Shown: one piece after another, positions 1 to 13,000 of the stretch
Position numbering within the stretch: the first letter of the stretch is position 1
Layout of the letters: every line of letters begins with the position of its first letter
From: Cheiracanthium punctorium
Lineage: Eukaryota > Arthropoda > Arachnida > Araneae > Cheiracanthiidae
NCBI GenBank assembly: GCA_038373885.1
Contig: JAWZYV010013141.1
Span: 558,001-622,000 of the forward strand
Length of the DNA stretch: 64,000 nucleotides
Reading direction: 5' to 3'
Made by a program: the position numbers and the translations under genes
Notes under the pieces: model-generated
Seen by the model: only the letters and a program-made list of their open reading frames with translations
What the model was told of the DNA's origin: nothing
Database searches by the model: none

Positions 1-610
1 TTTCCTTAGTGAAAGTATTCGGAGGAAGAAAAAAAAAAATCTTTCACACTAGCAAGATAGCGGCTTTTCCTTTGTGTGGGCTTGTTTCTTTTTTCTTTTC
101 TTTCACAATTTAGCTTTTTTTGCTAATGAAATTTTGAATCCAGCTTAAACCCTACTACAGGTACAGTGCCAGATCTTGAAGAGAGGTAGGGCAATACTTC
201 GTGCAGTAAAGTTCTATGGGAGAAAAATTCAAGAGTAAGAAAATTATAGGATTAGGGGTGAGACAAAGACAACTTTGTTTATGCCCCATCTCCGAAAAGT
301 CCAAGATCCACGGATAGAAATCGCAAAAATTTTTGAATATAAAAAATTTACAGACGAAAGTTTTGTGCAATTAATATCGAAAACAACACTATGAAATTTA
401 AACATCATTCAAGTTCTAGTTATGAGACAAAACTGAGTTCGTCTTTTTGCTCTTCTGCGAGACGTTGGCTAGTAGAATGTTATTCCTTAGTCTCTTTGGA
501 AGTTGCAGTTATTTCTGTGTCCCGATAAGTTAAGTATTGCTTGAGACTGAGAGTAACAATAGTTTTATGGTTTTTAGCAAGATTGGTGATTTTTGCATAA
601 AACAACTTAC
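1..610 (-). other. Lrrk intron (5' part), no exon recognised
   Basis: This follows the donor of the 611-953 exon, so it should be intron running past base 1. The next exon must begin with two bases completing a codon. The T-rich stretch ending CCCATAG near 220 (minus strand) is an acceptor-like site, but in the required phase it reaches a stop within about 20 codons. I see no repeat or gene here. Confidence 0.5.
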
Positions 611-953
611 CGGAGGTAGATGTCCCAGAAGATTTTGTTTTCGGGATGGGCGCTTCGAATTGACTATAACACCCAGTTCCGTCGAGATTGAGATCAGGAT
701 CAATTCTCCGTGAGGAAAACCACGTCTTGATATGGTTATGCGACAAGTCGAGATGCTTGAGGCAAGCTGGATAGCTACTTACAGGTCCCATTTCCGTCAG
801 TCTGTTATAACTCATATTAAGACGAGCCAGATTCACAGCAAAACAGGAAAGGATGGGAGGAACTATATCGTAGGCATTGTGGGCTAAGGTAAGAGCAGCT
901 AGTTGGCATTTTTGATTTTTATCTGTTTCGTTGTCGTTCGCGGATTCCACGAT
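611..953 (-). CDS. Lrrk: Lrrk exon 6: leucine-rich repeats
   Basis: 343 nt, 114 codons plus one base. Acceptor is a CT-rich tract ending AATCCAG; donor is CCG|GTAAGT. It enters in phase 0, matching the 1787 end, and leaves in phase 1. Encoded repeats include LAALTLAHNAYDIVPPIL, NLARLNMSYNRLTEMG and CLKHLDLSHNHIKTWF, each with the LxxLxLxxN pattern. The tail is polar and serine/threonine-rich (PIPKTKSSGTSTSG), probably a linker toward further LRRs or the ROC domain. Reading through the donor stays open to about 480, but that is intron. Confidence 0.8.
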
Positions 954-975
954 CTGGATTAGGAGAGAGAAAGAG

Positions 976-1012
<37 letters not shown>

Positions 1013-4000
1013 GCATTAACTATTATTTTTTCGAGTCCTGCAAATCCACAATAAGCAGTTGAGGTTAACGGTGAGGTTTGGACTGCTGAACTAGTAAACT
1101 TGTTGGCAGGCTTAAACTTGTTGGCTAAAGGCAGTGATCAGAATGTTTTTAGATTGTTGATTTTTCCAGAACTGTTTCGAATAATGAACTTCCTCTCCAT
1201 AGGAAAAACGTGTTAACTTAAGTTTAGGATCAGTAGCGGATCCAGGGGGCTTCAGCCCCACAAAAAGATATTGCTAAATGGTAACATTCTGCTTCATTAT
1301 ACATTTTAAATAGCTAAAATGATCATATTTAATAACTTAGCCCCTCCCAGAAGCATGTACATTAGTTTAGACTAAAATTTTGATTTACAGTGCATTTTAA
1401 TTAGGCGAAAAAAGCTTTTTTTTAAATTTAGCCCCCCCCCCCCCCAAAAAAAAAAAAAAAAAAAATCTGGATCCGCCACTGTTTAGAATTGCGTGGATTC
1501 TCTATCTGATGTTGCTAAATCCATTTTGGTACAGTTTGAGGTGGCGAGAAGGATGGATTATTATTACGTACATATATATAAATAAAGTATCGAAGTTTTA
1601 GATGACACAGTTTTAAATGAATCAAATATAATATAACTTCGTGTAAAGATCAGACGATTACATGTGCAAAATTCTGAGCTAAACGGCACAGAATTCGCGG
1701 TACTCTCAGCATTCTGCATAATATTTGCGCACCTGTTATTAACAGAGAAGCAATAAGAACAAAGAATTGCAATAGCAGTTACTTACCTTCACAGTTGCGC
1801 TCCAGAGGTTGTGATGCAGCAGTTCCTGCTGACGCAGATCACCATCAACTTTGAACCTATTGACTTCTTGGGCAGGAGACAATAAGTTCGGAATATCAGC
1901 TGATCCATCAAAGGAAGATGCATCGATAGTGGAATGTCTTGGACTAGATTCGGCTGAATTTGAAAAGTCTTCAGATATGCTAGGTGCCAGTCGAGAAGCT
2001 GATATAGATCTCGACGGCGGGGGTTTGGAAGGCAAGTCGTGCAACATGTTCAAAGAAAAGTTGAGCTCCCTAAGTTTTGGAGCAGACCACATTTTGAAAG
2101 GCAACGTCTGAAGTTTATTGTTTGACAAATCAAGGACAGTCAGTGCTGGAAGAGTGAACAAGCAGGCTGGAACAGTATCCAGTCTGTTGTCATGCAGATG
2201 GATTTCTTCGAGAACTGGACAGCACCAGCCCGATTGGTTTGACATAGTTGATTTTGGCTCTCTTTTCGTTTTTGGCGAGGAGGATGTCTTCCCTGCTTCG
2301 GGAAGTCTGAATATTTTGTTATTTGCAGCATTGAAATGCCTCAAAGAAGACATCTGAAATATGCACAAGGGTAACTCAGTTAATTGATTATTGGATATGT
2401 CCAATCGCGTGATCGCCATTAATGCCGAGCTCTGATTTCGAGTCGTGAGCTTCAGTTTCACATTGTGGGCCATGCTGGCATTAATTAACCACTCTTCTTT
2501 GATATAATGCAGGCACTTTTGACCATGCCAGTTTATCATAACCGGCGTAGTTGGAAACATAGAACTGAAAGTCACACTCCCTAATATACCGCCCAAGTGA
2601 GCAGATGGAACGATTTCGAGCGCTTTTTTATTGATTTTGAATTCAGGATCTTGATATGCTTTGAGAGTTAGTAATTTAGACGCAATGTACTCATCACTGT
2701 TCGAACTAGCAACTTTTAGAGCCTTGCAATTCTCATCCCTGGCACCGTATCGAACAAGGCAATCGACCATATTTACATCGCGGTTTTTACAAGCCTCTAC
2801 AAGTGCTGTGGACATCGAACCTGAACTGTCATTGGCTCGGTTAAGCTCTTCTGCAGATTGTTTAATGCTCAAGTTCGGATTTGCTCCGTTTTGGAGCAAC
2901 AGCTGCACGATATTGTGATATTTCTTTTTTACAGCAATATGCAATGCTGTTTCAGTGTTGTTATTGCAATAAAGATCTAAGTCTAGAGGAGAGATTTCCG
3001 TGTCGGTGCGTTCTTCCTCTTTTTCAGCATTATTCCTAAGACTTAACTTAGATATCATGTTCTGAATGCCATTCGATAGGTGTTTTTTCATCGGGCTGAT
3101 GTTTGATTCAGTTTTTTGACCTTCAATTTTGTTTTCTTCGTTGCGACTAGAATCATCCTTTTTTATTCGTTTAGCAGGAACTTTAAATTTTAGCAGAAGG
3201 TCGACAATACGTTGATTTCCAACAAGGCAAGCAACGTATAGAACAGTTTGTTCGGTAACATCTTTGGAATTAATATCGAAAGGAAAATGATATTCCCATT
3301 GCTGTGTTTTATCCATGAATTTTTGTAACACTGATGAATCATAAGGGAATTTCAACAGAAGATCCAGAACTGCAACATGTCCGTTGATCACAGCTGCGTG
3401 TATAGGAAGCCATTTCTCAACCGTCGTTACAATAACTAATTCAGGGAATTTCTGCAAACGAAGATAAATAAAAATTATAAGTTAAAAAAGAACAAAAAAA
3501 AAAAAAATACTGGTATGCTAGCCTCAAATTATTTTGGAAAAAGAATTAGAACCTAAAAATCTATAACGAACTTCTATAATGAAAACGAACTAGAGGTTGG
3601 GAAACAAAGGTATAGACACACAAAGCTGAAGGGGGAATGGTGAATGTGTGTTATGACAACAGTCTTCATATGCTTAGAACTTCTTTAATCCCTTTTCCAT
3701 TTGTATCAAGATACACGAGGTTAATTGAATGTGCTAAAGACAAGACATGATTTACTAAATCTTACGATTTTTAAATTATTGTTATAAAGAAATTAAAATT
3801 TATACATAGTGGTATTTGTTTACAAAAATTGCGAGTTTTAAGAATACCCTTGGTTTTCAAAAAACTTAGTAAACACTTAGCTTTTTTTTTTTTTTTTTTT
3901 TTCTTTCCAAATTCACTAGAACAACATAAAAAAGACACTAAGATATGGTACCTTCAACAGAATCTCTACAATGTCCTTTCTTCCGTAATAACAAGAAATA

Positions 4001-7000
4001 TAAAGAGGCGAATATTTTGTTACTGGATGTATGCGACCGTCAGCACCATTTTCAAGGAGTAATCTTACAATTTCTTTTTGGCCTTCTTCACATGCCCTAA
4101 GAGAGAAATAAAAAAAGTATATGAAATATGTGCTATATCATAAAACCTTCGTGTAGTTAGCTTCTTTCATTCAGTTTAAGCGTTAGTTGCAGTCTGGAAT
4201 TAATTCTGAGACAATGTTACGATGAGACATTTACAAATTTATCAAAAAATAAATAAGTAAAAATTATTATTATGATTGTTGTTATTTTAAGCAGCAAAGA
4301 AAACATTCGGCAAAGTACGGTAAAGAAACGTGTACTATCATAGTAAAACGCGACAAATGATTCCTTGTATTTGAGCACTTGTATTTAGGTCGTATAAATT
4401 CAAAAAATAAGAATTATTTACAATGTTACAGTAATAATTAGAGCCATATTTGAATCCTGAAAACGTATAAATTCCGACTTTTTCAACCTCCATATCCAGT
4501 AATGCATAGAAAATTGCACTCGAGTTCTCTGTCAATAGCAGCAAAATTACTCGAGATTTGACTGTGACATTGGCAAGCACTTCAAATTATCTAAAACTTT
4601 TTCAGTCGCGGGCCAAAAATCGAAAAAAAAAAGTTTGGCGGGCCAAGATAAATTTTTCTAAAATTTTAAAAACAATATACAAGTATTACAATTTAAATAT
4701 GTTAATGAGATGAATGAAATTGCGATTTCATTTTTAAAAGTTCCTTATATTGAGGTTCGAAGTGAGATGCACTGATTCTAAGGAACGAGGCTAAATGCTC
4801 ATCTGTCAGTCTACTTCTGAAAGAATTCTCTCTAAGGTTCATAGTTGAAAACACTTGTTCACATATATAAGATGAAGCAAACATAGCACTGATTTTCTGA
4901 GCGTGAGATATTAAATTTGGGAAACTTACTTTCGATAATGATTTGTAAAACTCTGGCATATTTAGAAACAACTGCTTGAGATGATTGTTAGATTGCAATT
5001 CAATTAATTCAAGCTGCAAATCTGACCTCACTGCTTCACAATTTACGTTGAAAGGCATGGTAAAAATATCCAATTCTGTTTGAATGGCACTGAAATCTTG
5101 AAATCTGCGTTCGAACTCAAAATGCACTTTTTCAAGCCATCTTCATAATTCTTAATATGGATATATAATATATAAATATATATATTCTTTCAATTTCCGT
5201 CGCACCGGCAAATTAAAATTCCATCCGCGGGCCGGATTTGGCCCGCGGGCCGTAGTTTGCCCATCCCTGATCTAAAACATTGATCTTAATTACGAATTTA
5301 TAAAGCGATACATTTTTCATCAGCTATATCCAATCCAGGAAAAAAAAAATCTATTTAAAACCTAGCATAGTACACTTACTCAGATATATAAATATTTATT
5401 TTATAAAAAAAAAGAAAAAATCTGTACATTAAAATGTTAATACTTCTTATATGCAATCAAATTTTTTAAAATTTAATTTTGCTTAACCTTTTACAGACCA
5501 AACTGAGATCCAGCCATATTTTACACACATGTATTTATACCTATATATTGCATATTTTGTCTAATGCGTTAGTTAAAATACATTAGTCATTTAAATGGAG
5601 AAAAAATTCTATTTCAAAAAATCAAGTCATCTTTCAACTTCTGCTAATTTTTTCAAGTCAATATTGATAATTTCATTTTTGAATAAATTTTTAATTTGAT
5701 GTTTCCGATTGGGAACACTGGTCTGTAAGAGGTTAAACTACATCACAATGATTATAAAAACTTGGGGCATAAGCAACAAGGACCAAAATAAAAGAAGCAA
5801 GCTTAAACTAGGACGAATGTTTGGCGACTATTTACATAACTTTAATATTTCATTAAAAATAAGGGGGAACCCTTATATATTCAGATCAGTGTATTGGTTT
5901 TACTTAAAAAATAAAATAGTATGCGCTTTTCAGCTTGACAAGTGACAAGGAATGACCACGACAGTCTTACTGTGTATTTCATTTACTGTGAAATTCAATT
6001 TAATATGCAAATATACTGCATGAATTTCCTTCATAGAGTATATTTGCATATTAAATTCCAGGGGACAGTGCTGGAGACGCCCCCCCCCCCCGAGAGAATT
6101 ACACTAGATAGAATCGTTTTATCCATCTCAAGAGATGAAAAGCTGAGCCAATTTTGAATGGAACCATGACTGTTGGACATGAAGCAAAAGGCATCGCAAT
6201 GCCGAACAAGGAAAACTATGTTAATTCTCGATTAAAATAAACAAATAAAATCTAGAATTATTATGATGAAAGTAAAGGGGATTAAAAATATCCTAGCTTT
6301 GCATTATTACGGCAAATAGCTTAGTTAGAGGTAACGAATACTCACTTGAAAAGTAAAGTGCTGCATCCATTTGGCGTGCTGTTGATGATCAATTCAGTTT
6401 CCCTTCCAAGTTGCTTGATCAACTGTTTGGCCTTACTCACGTCACCTTTACTACACGCTTCCCAAAGAGCTGTTAAAAAGTGATACAGAGTTAAATAAAG
6501 TAAGAAAAAACAGCATCTTAGACATTAATACTGAAAACTAGTACTACTAGATAGGGACTAGCATATCCGCCAGTACATAAATTTGAGAGCAGTACGCACC
6601 CGTATGAATTATTATTATTATCACTAAAAGAAAAAAAAAACTGATAGAAAGCTGTCTTAGTATTCTGAAAAGTAGTTCGTTTCGAACAAGAACCATAAAT
6701 ATTTTCAGCTTTTTTCAGAGGGTGAGAAACTAAAGTTTTGAAGTTAAATTTTGAAGCTAAGTTTCGTGTTTTCAGTTTGAATTAATAACAACTGGCGTTG
6801 CAAGGTTCTTTTTCTTGCATAAACGCGTTTTCCAGACAAAGAAATATTAAATCTGAAAAACTAAAGGGGAAAAAAAAAACTTGATGAAACCGAAAAAATT
6901 CAAGTTTCTAGGATTAGAAATGTATTATAGGACAGGACATTGTTCTTATTATGCACAAAAATACTTCGACTTTACTACATCAATAAAATAACTTCTTAGA

Positions 7001-10000
7001 AAAGTATTCCAAATGTGCAGCTATACTCGTGAGAAATACCAAGGGAGAGAAAAAAAAAAAAAAAAGCTAAATCTGAAATTGCCAATGATCAAACTTCGAT
7101 TTGAGTAAACTGTCTAGAAATATATAACACATTATTAGGTATCCATAAATGCATTTTTATCATGGGCGCCCATATGAGAACTTTTAGAAGGAAGAGGTGC
7201 TTTCAAACATTTTAATACTTATACCAAATAAATAAAGAAAATAAAAAAATCAGCAGGCTGTAAAAACGTTCACAATAGTGATGGCTAGAGGGGCCTGGGC
7301 GCCCAAGGATTTTCTAAAAATCCAAGTAAAAAAAATAAATTACAAAAAATCACGGTTTTAACGGGGGTTTTCTGGTTTTACGGATGAGGGTTCAGAATGT
7401 TTGAAAAAATTTTGCTAACTACTGAATACAACTTAAAGCAACTAATTGATTACAAAAGTCAATCATAGATGAAAAAATGGTCAAATTAATAGTAACAATT
7501 AATTACGATTATCAATCATACAAGAAAAAATGTATAAATGAATAATAATAATAATAACCAATCATGGTTTGTTTGTAGATAAATTGATTATTAGTAATAA
7601 CTTAAACAATGAAATTAAAGTACTAAACTAGTGCTCAATTAGAATCTATAAACTAAGGTTTTGTTATGGTTAAAAATTCCTTATTCATTTTAATTCAAAT
7701 TATAGACATAAAAAATTTCTCTTAAGAAAAGTCATTCTTTCTTTCTTTTTTTTTAAGGTATCCAAGGAAAAACCCAGTTCTTTTTTTAAATCTTTTCAAG
7801 TGGGCTTAAAAAGATGAAAGAAAGAAAGAAAAGGTTTTTTTCGGGTTGGGCAAAATCATAACAACCTTGTTGGGCCTCCACCTGTCCACCTTTGGGGGGG
7901 TGGGGACACGCGTTATATATATACAGCATACGCACGCATACTATTAAGGTCCGCGCTCACCTATGAGGGGGAAAATGCATGCATTTCTACTGCTGTAGCG
8001 CACACTAGAGATGAGTTCGGGCTCATTTTTTGAAGCCCGAGCCCGAGGACTTTTAATCCGAGCCCGCCCGAGCCCGAGCAATATTATTAAATTTGGAGCC
8101 CGAGCCCGAAATTTCAGCTAAAGACAAATAAATTTAACTACTTCATTAATAGGATACAATAAATTTTGGAGCTTCACACATCTTCTGTCCCCCGTGCCGC
8201 TATTTTTTAAAATAAGTACGTCTATTTATCCCATGAATCACTTTTTAAAATCTGTTTCAAGGAGTATGTTCAACAAAGGAGAAATTTTTCACGAGCCCGA
8301 GCCCGAACGCAATGGTGAATTACAGAGCCCGAGCCCGAGTCGGGCCCGGGCTCGGGCTGAGCCCGTCTCATCTCTAGCGCACACTTATCTGAAAAGAGCT
8401 TTGCCCAAATGAATCGGTGAGTGCAGAAACCACCTCAGTCACAAAAAGGAAATTATTTTCAGGAGAGAGAAAAAACTTCATAACTCCTCCAAATCAGTGG
8501 CGGCCCGTGGTCAAAAATGTTAGTGCAGTCGGATGGATATGAGCCCCCCCCCCTTTCCTCAGGACAGGATTGGAAAATCTTTGTTACTGAATTCGAAAGC
8601 TGGCGGATTAAGCCCTCACCGAGGAAAAAAAAAAAAGAAATTACATAAAAAATGTCAGAGATCCTATTTTACTTCCATAAAATGGACATAAATTTCAACC
8701 AGCCGCTCTTATCCTCAAAATTGCATTAATCCGTGTCTGATTCGAAGTTTCCTTAGAATTTTCTTTTGTAACGATAACTTGAGAAGAAAAGAAAACTTAC
8801 TTATTTTTTATAAGTCAAATCAATCCTCCTTTCTTTTAAACATGCGAATCGGTCAGTGATGTCCCCATAAAAAGTTGTTTTAATTCAGATATCAATAATT
8901 TTAAAAGCTCTTTGAAATTTCCCATGTTTAAAGAATTTTCTCGCTCACCATGTCCTCTAAATGCCAGTTTTTGCTTACTTAAAAACAATACTGCTTTGAT
9001 GGGTAATTGTCCATTCATAAGCGTCTATTCAGGCTTACCTTCTTGATAAATTCAGCAATATAAAGTCGAGAGTTTTCCAAACATATATTCTCCTTACCCC
9101 TTCCCTCACTTCTCGTCCGAGCGAATCAGTTAGTCGAGTTCTCAAGTTCAGCCGCCGTTAGAAAATCTTCCATCGGCTTTATCAGCTGCATACTCCCTAT
9201 GCCGGAGAGGCTGCTTACGTAGTCGTTGTCATGGCAACGGTGCTGCCAATTTTCTTTTCAGCGCTCTGGGCTGAATTAAAGATTTTCCCAATTGAATTGC
9301 GGGAAGATTAAAATGCTTTTTTTCTGAATGAGCGATCCGGCCACAATACGTTTTTTTTTTTTTTTTGGTTTTTTTTCGGAGATTTTTTTAATTTACCGTA
9401 GGAATTCCACAATTCTAATCTGAATTTAGGGAAATTAGTAGAATAAATTATTTTAAAGTATGTGCTGATAATTTCAAGTGCAGCCCGGCTGTCAATTAGT
9501 CTTTAAAATATTTTTTAAGACTATATTACTTAAAAGAATGCGCTGCTTGACTGGCCCTTGATGCCGTCCCTACATTTAAATTTCTGTGGCCGACATGCTG
9601 AAATACGTTGTGCATAATATTGTTATTGTTATTGCATTGAATGTGATAAACATTTCTGTTAAGTTTTATTTCTGAAATCTTCACTTTTAAATTTGTAGTC
9701 AGTATATGATCAGGAAAGAAGGAAAGTAGCTTCAGGAGCACCTACATGCAGTATATGATCAGTAGGGTGTATCGAAAAAAAACCTTTTTTTCAGGATTCA
9801 CCTATCCTTAGTACTACTTTTTGGCCAAATTCGCTCAATAAAATATTTGCCAAATTTCAACTCGATTGGCTAAAAGGTCTTCAATTCCGCTTTGGACTTA
9901 AAAGTTCGGGAAAAAAAAAAAAAAAAAAAACTTTTTGAAAATAAAAAAAATGTTAAAAGGTGAAATTTTTAAGTTAAAAATTATAAATGTATGGATATTA

Positions 10001-13000
10001 TGCTGAAAAATATTTGACAAGTGGAACTGGACCCCCCCCCCCCTAGTTGCGCAAAGGGTAACAGATAGAGCTGCAAAAATTCGATCGAAGATCATTATTT
10101 ATAACTACAATCATTCTTTTAGATGGTTCTGGTAGACATAGTTCTTAAGTGTGCCCTCAAGCAAAGCAGTCGGAAGGAGGCAGATCGGGAGAATACGGAA
10201 GCTTGCGATTACAGCGCCATTTGTTAACGGCTGTTGCAAACCTACATTAATTATGTTATTGAGACTTGATGTAGACAAAAAATCTTAATATTAAAGGAAT
10301 GGAATGTCCCTAAAGAGTGTCAGCGAATATTTTTTTTTTCACTTTTCTCAAACTTTAGGCTCATTGCGGCAACTGAACATATTAATCGATCGAGCTGAAA
10401 ATTTACACACTTATTGTTCAGTCAATTAAGGTAAACTTCATTGCTAGAGACAAGAAAATTTCAAGACTTAACAAGTTTTGCATTTTTTTTTTTTTTTCAA
10501 ACTTTTAAGTACAAAACGGCAGCCGAAGACCTTAACCAATGGAGTTGAAATTTGGCACACATTTTATTGAGCCAATTTGGCCAAAAACAGCACTAAGGGT
10601 AAGTGAATTTTGAAAAAAAAAAAAATTTTTTTTCGATAAGCCCTAATGATCAGCCAATTTTGCTATGCTTCCTAAGTCATCCACTTGGGACAAAATAATT
10701 TTATTTGCATACCAAAGAAATATCTCTATTTACAAATGTATACTATCAACGACTAGATATTTATCAGTTGTCTGTACTCTTTATACAATGTAGTTAAACG
10801 TATTTTAAAAATCTCATTGTAATAAAAAAATCAGATTTAAATCTAAGAAATCAGATATTTTTTACATCAAAAAATCATGATGATTTTTTACACCCTGATT
10901 ATTACACAAATTATTAAAGTGCAGAACAATCCAAAAACACGCACTCAAAATACTAAAATCCCCATCGCGCCTCCGTTCTTTTCATGTAATGTAAACGGAG
11001 AGTAGGCAGATGTTTTTAGAGGTTTGGATGTTATGTTTTTAAAGTGGTGTTTTGCTCGGGTGTTACAAGTCAGCGCTGAGCTATAATTTTCCGTCGGAGT
11101 ACGGTATGGTACTGTCGCATAGGTGAGCGCGGACCTTTACAATAAAATTTAATAATAAAAAAAAAGAATTCACAAATAAATAAATATAGACATACCAACA
11201 TGAAGCTCTTCGCGATGTTGTTCTCGATCATCTGAAAAAAAAAAAAAATTACTGTGAGCTATGTGAAATTCATAGCGAATATACAAGAATAAATTACTGG
11301 AAAATAAATCGCCACGTTGTTTCCCACAGATGGATGAATGCGCAGAGCCCCACCTTTCAAAGCTAAGAGCACACACAAAAAAAGACGTGCTTTTAACAGG
11401 TGCAGATACGACGAGTCCGAATGACTATTCTCTACGAGTACCCCAAAAGGAAGAGCAGCTGATATTACAACATGATAACAGCCGACATTTTAAGATTAAA
11501 AAAATTACGCAGGAAGAGTTGTTTATATTTCAGTTCCAATCGGTGCCCGATAAAGTACGCATCAATTCACTTTTTTATCCTCACGTGAGGACACCGCAAA
11601 AAGTAAATATAAATAAACAACGCATTGTAATGTGCCATATGATTGAGGATTTCAGGATGAGAATGAAAAATGTAATAATTAATCTGTACCAGGATGTGTT
11701 CCGCGTCATGAGATTCTGATACTCCAGGAATTCTATAAGAGGCACCCGTAATTTTTGTACGCGGTGCAGGGGGTGGTGATGATTTAAACTATGAATTCTT
11801 ATAGCCTCAAAATTATTTGCTCGGGATGAATAATAAAAAAAGATACGGCTGCCTGTTTGGTTATTGTTAATAAAAACAACCACAACCTAAATAATAATTA
11901 AATTAACTGAACTTTTAAAAATATTTTTCTACGAAAAAAATTAAAATGTTAAATGCTATTCCGATTTTATTTAATTTTATCTTTAATTTTTTATGTTTCC
12001 TTACTAACATAACTTCAAGAACATAATTTTATACTGACATTACTTCCAAGGAAAAATAATTTAAACCACAACTGAAAACATAAGAAAAGAAGAAAACATT
12101 TATACATCACCATATGTTTGATATCCCCCCAGTGGCGTAACCAAGGGGCGAGATAGGGGGGCGGGTCACAACCCCCTCTTCAATCCCTTATCACACACAC
12201 GTATGCATTTTTTGATTGTACGCGATTGTACATTTTCATTGTACATTACTACGTGAGTTGCAGTAGTCGTAACACCCCCCCCCCCATGAAAAATTTCTGG
12301 CTACGCCACTGTACCCCCCACAGTATATGTGAAACGGATTTTTAATTTTTTTTTTTTTTTTTTTTTGCATAAAACATTCTATTCAATGATTCATAAATAA
12401 ATAGCAGTTCGTTAATACCTGAAACTGCTTCATTATTTTGAAGATCATTCAAAAAAACACAAGTGCTTTAACTCAGCATTTAAAGGTTTCATTCAATTCC
12501 CTAAATGCAAATCAATTAATGGAAAACACGTAAGAAGTGTTAGTAAAGACAGTTATCGCCAAAACTCCCATGTTGGCTGAGATTTATTTCAAGAAACATG
12601 AAAGACATTCTCCTCAAATGTCAAAAATATGGAAGATAATGCGTACCCTTAAACCACTCAGATAAGTCTGGCTTTTATTACTTTAAAAAGTTAATGAGGT
12701 TTTAAAAAATGCTGGATTTAACTTCGAATTCAATTTGAAAATTCCATTAAAATATCAAACTAATTTCTATGTTATCATTGCAGTATTGAAGTAAATTTTT
12801 CTATCTATAAATTAATGTATGAGTGCATGCATGTGTATATGTTCAACATTTACTCCTAAATGACCAGACTGATCGATTTGAAATTTTGTACAGCTATGCA
12901 GACAAACATAGAAGAAAACATAAGCTACATTAGAAATCTGAAAATCCACCTGTTACATAATTTTTAGCGATTTTCCCCTATTTTCAGCTCCAGAAATAGC

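Larger units (their letters stand above)
954..1786 (-). other. Lrrk intron 5
   Basis: 833-bp intron bounded by AAG|GTAAGT and ATCCAG. It holds an (AT)n microsatellite (979-1009) close to the acceptor and a short hAT-type MITE (1231-1481). The remainder is AT-rich with nothing recognised. Confidence 0.75.
4097..6345 (-). other. Lrrk intron 3
   Basis: About 2.2 kb. It contains the deleted hAT element at 4598-5269. The remainder (4097-4588 and 5279-6345) is AT-rich. A near-perfect inverted match of about 20 bases around the ATATGCAAATATACTG/AGTATATTTGCATATTAAA pair lies at 5998-6058. No coding signal. Confidence 0.7.
7946..11137. repeat. Outer pair of 20-bp perfect inverted repeats
   Basis: AAGGTCCGCGCTCACCTATG at 7946-7965 recurs inverted at 11118-11137 without a mismatch. 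Sequence just inside differs between the two ends, and I see no convincing target duplication outside. It may be the termini of a roughly 3.2-kb element that later took in the hAT elements at 8006 and 9763, or two solo ends of one family. Confidence 0.5.
6470..11195 (-). other. Lrrk intron 2
   Basis: About 4.7 kb, filled largely by repeats: the GAGCCC-rich hAT element (8006-8376), the long-TIR hAT element (9763-10645) and a 20-bp inverted pair at 7946-7965 and 11118-11137. The 6470-7945 stretch is plain AT-rich sequence. A less AT-rich island at 9105-9290 shows no frame I can support. Confidence 0.7.

Noticed and set aside
155..370. Next Lrrk exon downstream of 611 (T-rich acceptor near 220, minus strand)
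   Set aside because: The phase needed after exon 6 gives a stop within about 20 codons and no LRR or ROC sequence; other frames would need a different upstream phase.
1851..2918. Plus-strand frames of 79-86 codons
   Set aside because: Antisense shadows of Lrrk exon 5.
3452..3457. ATG at 3457 as the start of an ankyrin-LRR gene
   Set aside because: The CAG at 3454-3452 is a splice acceptor, and upstream exons join in frame with ankyrin sequence, so the ATG is intronic.
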